A stretch of DNA of 64,000 nucleotides from the NCBI RefSeq assembly GCF_000166135.1, contig NC_014666.1, forward strand, positions 7,440,001 to 7,504,000. Reading direction: 5' to 3'. The position numbers and the translations under genes were made by a program. Numbering within the stretch: position 1 is the first letter of the stretch; each line of letters starts with the position of its first letter. Below, piece after piece: positions 61,943 through 64,000 of the stretch. The notes beneath the pieces are model-generated. The model made no database searches. It was given only the letters and a program-made list of their open reading frames with translations, and had not been told where the DNA came from. The stretch is from Pseudofrankia inefficax. GTDB taxonomy: Bacteria; Actinomycetota; Actinomycetes; Frankiales; Frankiaceae.

Positions 61943-63462
61943 CCGTGCAACCTGTTGGGGTGCACCCGCTCGAGGGCGCATCCCTGACCAAGGACGCGCC
62001 CGAGGCGCCGGTGCCGGCGCTCGGCGGCACGGACGGCGGCGGGCCCGCGGGCGGCTGGGGCGACCGGCCGCTCGCGACGATCGTCATCGTCAACTGGAAC
62101 GGCGCCCACCTGCTGCCGCCGTGCCTGGACGCGGTCGCCAAACAGAACACCGCCTTCGGGTTCCAGACCTGGGTGGTGGACAACGCGTCGTCCGACCATT
62201 CACGGGCGCTGCTGGCCGAGCGCTACCCGTGGGTGCGGGTGATCGAGTCGCCGAAGAACTTCGGCTTCGCGGGCGGCAACAACCTGGCCCTGCGCCAGGT
62301 CAACACCACCTTCGCGGTGCTGCTGAACAACGACGCGGTGCCCCAGGTCGACTGGCTGGCCAACCTGCTCGCCCCGTTCGAGCAGCCCGGCGGCGAGAAG
62401 CTCGGCGCGGTCACCGGCAAGGTCGTCTTCCTGCCCCGCTTCCTGCGGCTGCGGCTGGAGACGCCGACCTTCTCGCCGGGCCCGCACGACTCGCGGTCGC
62501 TCGGCGTCCGGATCTCCGCGGTCACCGTCAACGGCCGTGACGTGCTGCGCGAGGTGCTCTGGGAGCGGCTCACCTTCGGCGCCGAGGGCCCGCCCGACGC
62601 ACCGTTCTTCTGGACCCGCGGGTCCGGCGAGCTGCTGGTTCCGGTGCCCGACGAGGGCCCGGTGACGCTCGGCCTGACCTGGGCCGCCGAGGCCCCGAAG
62701 ACCGTCGTGGTCAGCTGGGACGGCCACGCCGGCCCGGCCGACGGCGGCCCCGGCTGGGCGGCGGCCGACGGCGGTGCCGCGCGTTTCGCCGCGCTGCCCG
62801 TGGCGGGCACCGAGCCGAACACTGTCTCCGTGACCATCGACGCCACGTCGCCCCGGGTCGACGTCATCAACAACGTCGGCGGGATCGTGCTGCGCGACGG
62901 CTACGGCGCCGACCGGGGCTACCAGGAGGTCGACGCCGGCCAGTTCGCGAACCCGGAGGAGGTCTTCACCGCCTGCGGGAACGGGATGGCGATGCGCGCC
63001 GCGCTCGGCCACGACCTCGGCTGGTTCGACGACGACTTCTTCCTCTACTACGAGGACACGGACCTGTCCTGGCGGATCCGTTCCCGCGGGTACAGCATCC
63101 GGTACGTTCCCGGCGCCGTGCTGCGGCACGTCCACTCCGCGTCGAGCGTCGAGTGGTCGCCGCTGTTCGTGTTCCACACCGACCGCAACCGGCTGCTCAT
63201 GCTGACCAAGGACGCGACCCTGCCGCTCGCGGTGTCCGCGGTGGCGCGCTACCCGCTGACGACGGCGTCGATCGCGCTGCGCACGGCGCGGCAGGGCTGG
63301 GCGGCCCGCAGCCGGCCGGCGGTCCGGCCGACGCTGCTGCGGCTGAAGGTGATCGGCTCGTATCTGCGGCTGTTCCCGGCGATGGTGACGCGGCGACGGG
63401 AGATTGGCCGTACCGCGAGCGAACGACGTCGCTCGCTGCAGGACTGGCTGGTGTCGCGATGA
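61939..63462 (+). CDS. GT2 family glycosyltransferase with inserted beta domain
   Basis: The 507-residue protein has the GT-A core: ATIVIVNWNGAHLLPPCLDA, TWVVDNASSDHSRALLAERY, FAVLLNNDAVPQVDWL (DxD) and DDDFFLYYEDTDLSWRIRSR with the ED catalytic motif. About residues 155-300 between GKVVFLPRF and DVINNVGGIV form an insert rich in beta strands (TFGAEGPPDAPFFWTRGSG; VSVTIDATSPRVDV), not present in ordinary GT2 enzymes. It probably adds sugars to the lipid-linked chain exported by Wzm/Wzt. The ATG overlaps the ATPase stop by 4 nt. Confidence 0.85.
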   Translation: MTVQPVGVHPLEGASLTKDAPEAPVPALGGTDGGGPAGGWGDRPLATIVIVNWNGAHLLPPCLDAVAKQNTAFGFQTWVVDNASSDHSRALLAERYPWVRVIESPKNFGFAGGNNLALRQVNTTFAVLLNNDAVPQVDWLANLLAPFEQPGGEKLGAVTGKVVFLPRFLRLRLETPTFSPGPHDSRSLGVRISAVTVNGRDVLREVLWERLTFGAEGPPDAPFFWTRGSGELLVPVPDEGPVTLGLTWAAEAPKTVVVSWDGHAGPADGGPGWAAADGGAARFAALPVAGTEPNTVSVTIDATSPRVDVINNVGGIVLRDGYGADRGYQEVDAGQFANPEEVFTACGNGMAMRAALGHDLGWFDDDFFLYYEDTDLSWRIRSRGYSIRYVPGAVLRHVHSASSVEWSPLFVFHTDRNRLLMLTKDATLPLAVSAVARYPLTTASIALRTARQGWAARSRPAVRPTLLRLKVIGSYLRLFPAMVTRRREIGRTASERRRSLQDWLVSR

Positions 63463-64000
63463 GCGACCGTCCCGACGACCGCGACCGGCCCGAGACACCG
63501 GACCCGGCCGACTCCGCCGGCGGTACCCCGCGCGGCTATGGCGCGGACCGGCTCGGCGCCGGCCCGTTCGGCCGGGATCCGCTCCCCCCGCCGGCCACCG
63601 ACGACGCGATCGCCTTCGACCCGCTGGACCCGCTGGGACTGAGCCGGCTCGGTCCGCTGGACCAGTTCGACCGGCCCGACCCGCTGGACCAGCCCACCCG
63701 GCTTGATCCGTTCGCCCGACCCGAATGGATCGCCGGGGACGCCTTCAGCGCAGGGGACGCGTTCGATGCCGGCCATCCGGGAGCCGGGCGTCCGGGAGCC
63801 GAGAACCTCGGCATCGAGCTCCCCGGAGCCGCCGACCTGGAGCGCTTCCTGCGTCCGGACGAGCCGTCGGACCGGCCGGGCCGGCTGAGCCCGCTCGCGT
63901 CGTTGGAACCGCTGCCGCCCCTGTACCCCCGCGAGCCCTCGGCGCCGAGTGAGCCGTCCGCGGCCTTCGACGCCACGCCACCGGCCGCCGTCCCGGCGCC
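63459..64000 (+). CDS. Pro/Asp-rich protein, 3' end outside window
   Basis: ATG 63459 overlaps the GT2 stop (ATGA) and the frame is open to the end of the window, giving 180 visible codons. The sequence is rich in Pro, Asp, Arg and Gly with repeated DPLDPLGL/DPLDQ motifs near residues 48-85, and no domain can be recognised. It may be the disordered N-terminus of a larger membrane or glycosyltransferase protein of the same operon. Confidence 0.6.
   Translation, partial: MSDRPDDRDRPETPDPADSAGGTPRGYGADRLGAGPFGRDPLPPPATDDAIAFDPLDPLGLSRLGPLDQFDRPDPLDQPTRLDPFARPEWIAGDAFSAGDAFDAGHPGAGRPGAENLGIELPGAADLERFLRPDEPSDRPGRLSPLASLEPLPPLYPREPSAPSEPSAAFDATPPAAVPA

Overview
The window is high-GC actinomycete DNA. 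Its gene families (WhiB, FbiC/CofD/FbiB for coenzyme F420, DUF3499, DUF58/MoxR, TetR, Wzm/Wzt, a WD40-fused Ser/Thr kinase), its heavy use of GTG starts and its many apparently leaderless genes fit Actinomycetota. Gene order around manA/manB/whiB/cofD resembles the conserved mycobacterial/streptomycete mannose-F420 neighbourhood. A Frankia-like genome is my best guess, but that is inference. About 90 percent is coding. I saw no tRNA, rRNA, CRISPR array, insertion sequence or prophage.

Layout. 1-4333 (+): end of a DUF4129 protein, then DUF4350, MoxR ATPase and DUF58, a tightly overlapped operon. 4367-7417: an SRPBCC protein (-) and a GH13 alpha-glucan enzyme (+). 7548-9487 (+): SpoIIM-like and RDD membrane proteins. 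9608-11632: ahcY (-) divergent from a MerR regulator (+). 11675-14388: a short leader ORF and a class A penicillin-binding protein. 14545-20397: sugar-phosphate block (SIS isomerase, Trm112, phosphomannomutase, DUF3499, degenerate zincin, manA). 20407-26396 (-): whiB, a giant GT2/membrane protein and a DUF5719 protein. 26893-36892: F420 block (fbiC, TetR, cofD, fbiB, DUF3105, Ddn-like protein) followed by a GDP-mannose pyrophosphorylase-like gene. 37137-48955: envelope glycan block with glycosyltransferases, two methyltransferases, an acyltransferase and a DUF2142 protein. 49477-52891: WD40 kinase and MazG-like protein. 52984-64000: a methyltransferase/HAD pair (-) divergent from Wzm-Wzt-GT2 (+), with a truncated ORF at the edge.

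How it works together. ManA, the phosphomannomutase and the ManC-like nucleotidyltransferase could supply mannose-1-phosphate and GDP-mannose to the many glycosyltransferases. The Wzm/Wzt exporter would move a lipid-linked glycan across the membrane. FbiC, CofD and FbiB make F420, and the nearby Ddn-like protein may use it.

The most unusual non-coding signal is a family of five intergenic imperfect palindromes, each exactly 73 bp from GATC to GATC (14421, 31688, 38167, 49061, 52890), with a compensatory stem change in one copy. A second family of 75-76 bp flanks one copy as an inverted pair (31458 and 31839) and sits beside another (38305). At least nine genes have a TANNNT hexamer 6-8 nt before the start codon, suggesting leaderless transcripts. 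Two genes (manA and the penicillin-binding protein) appear to be preceded by short ORFs whose stop overlaps their start.
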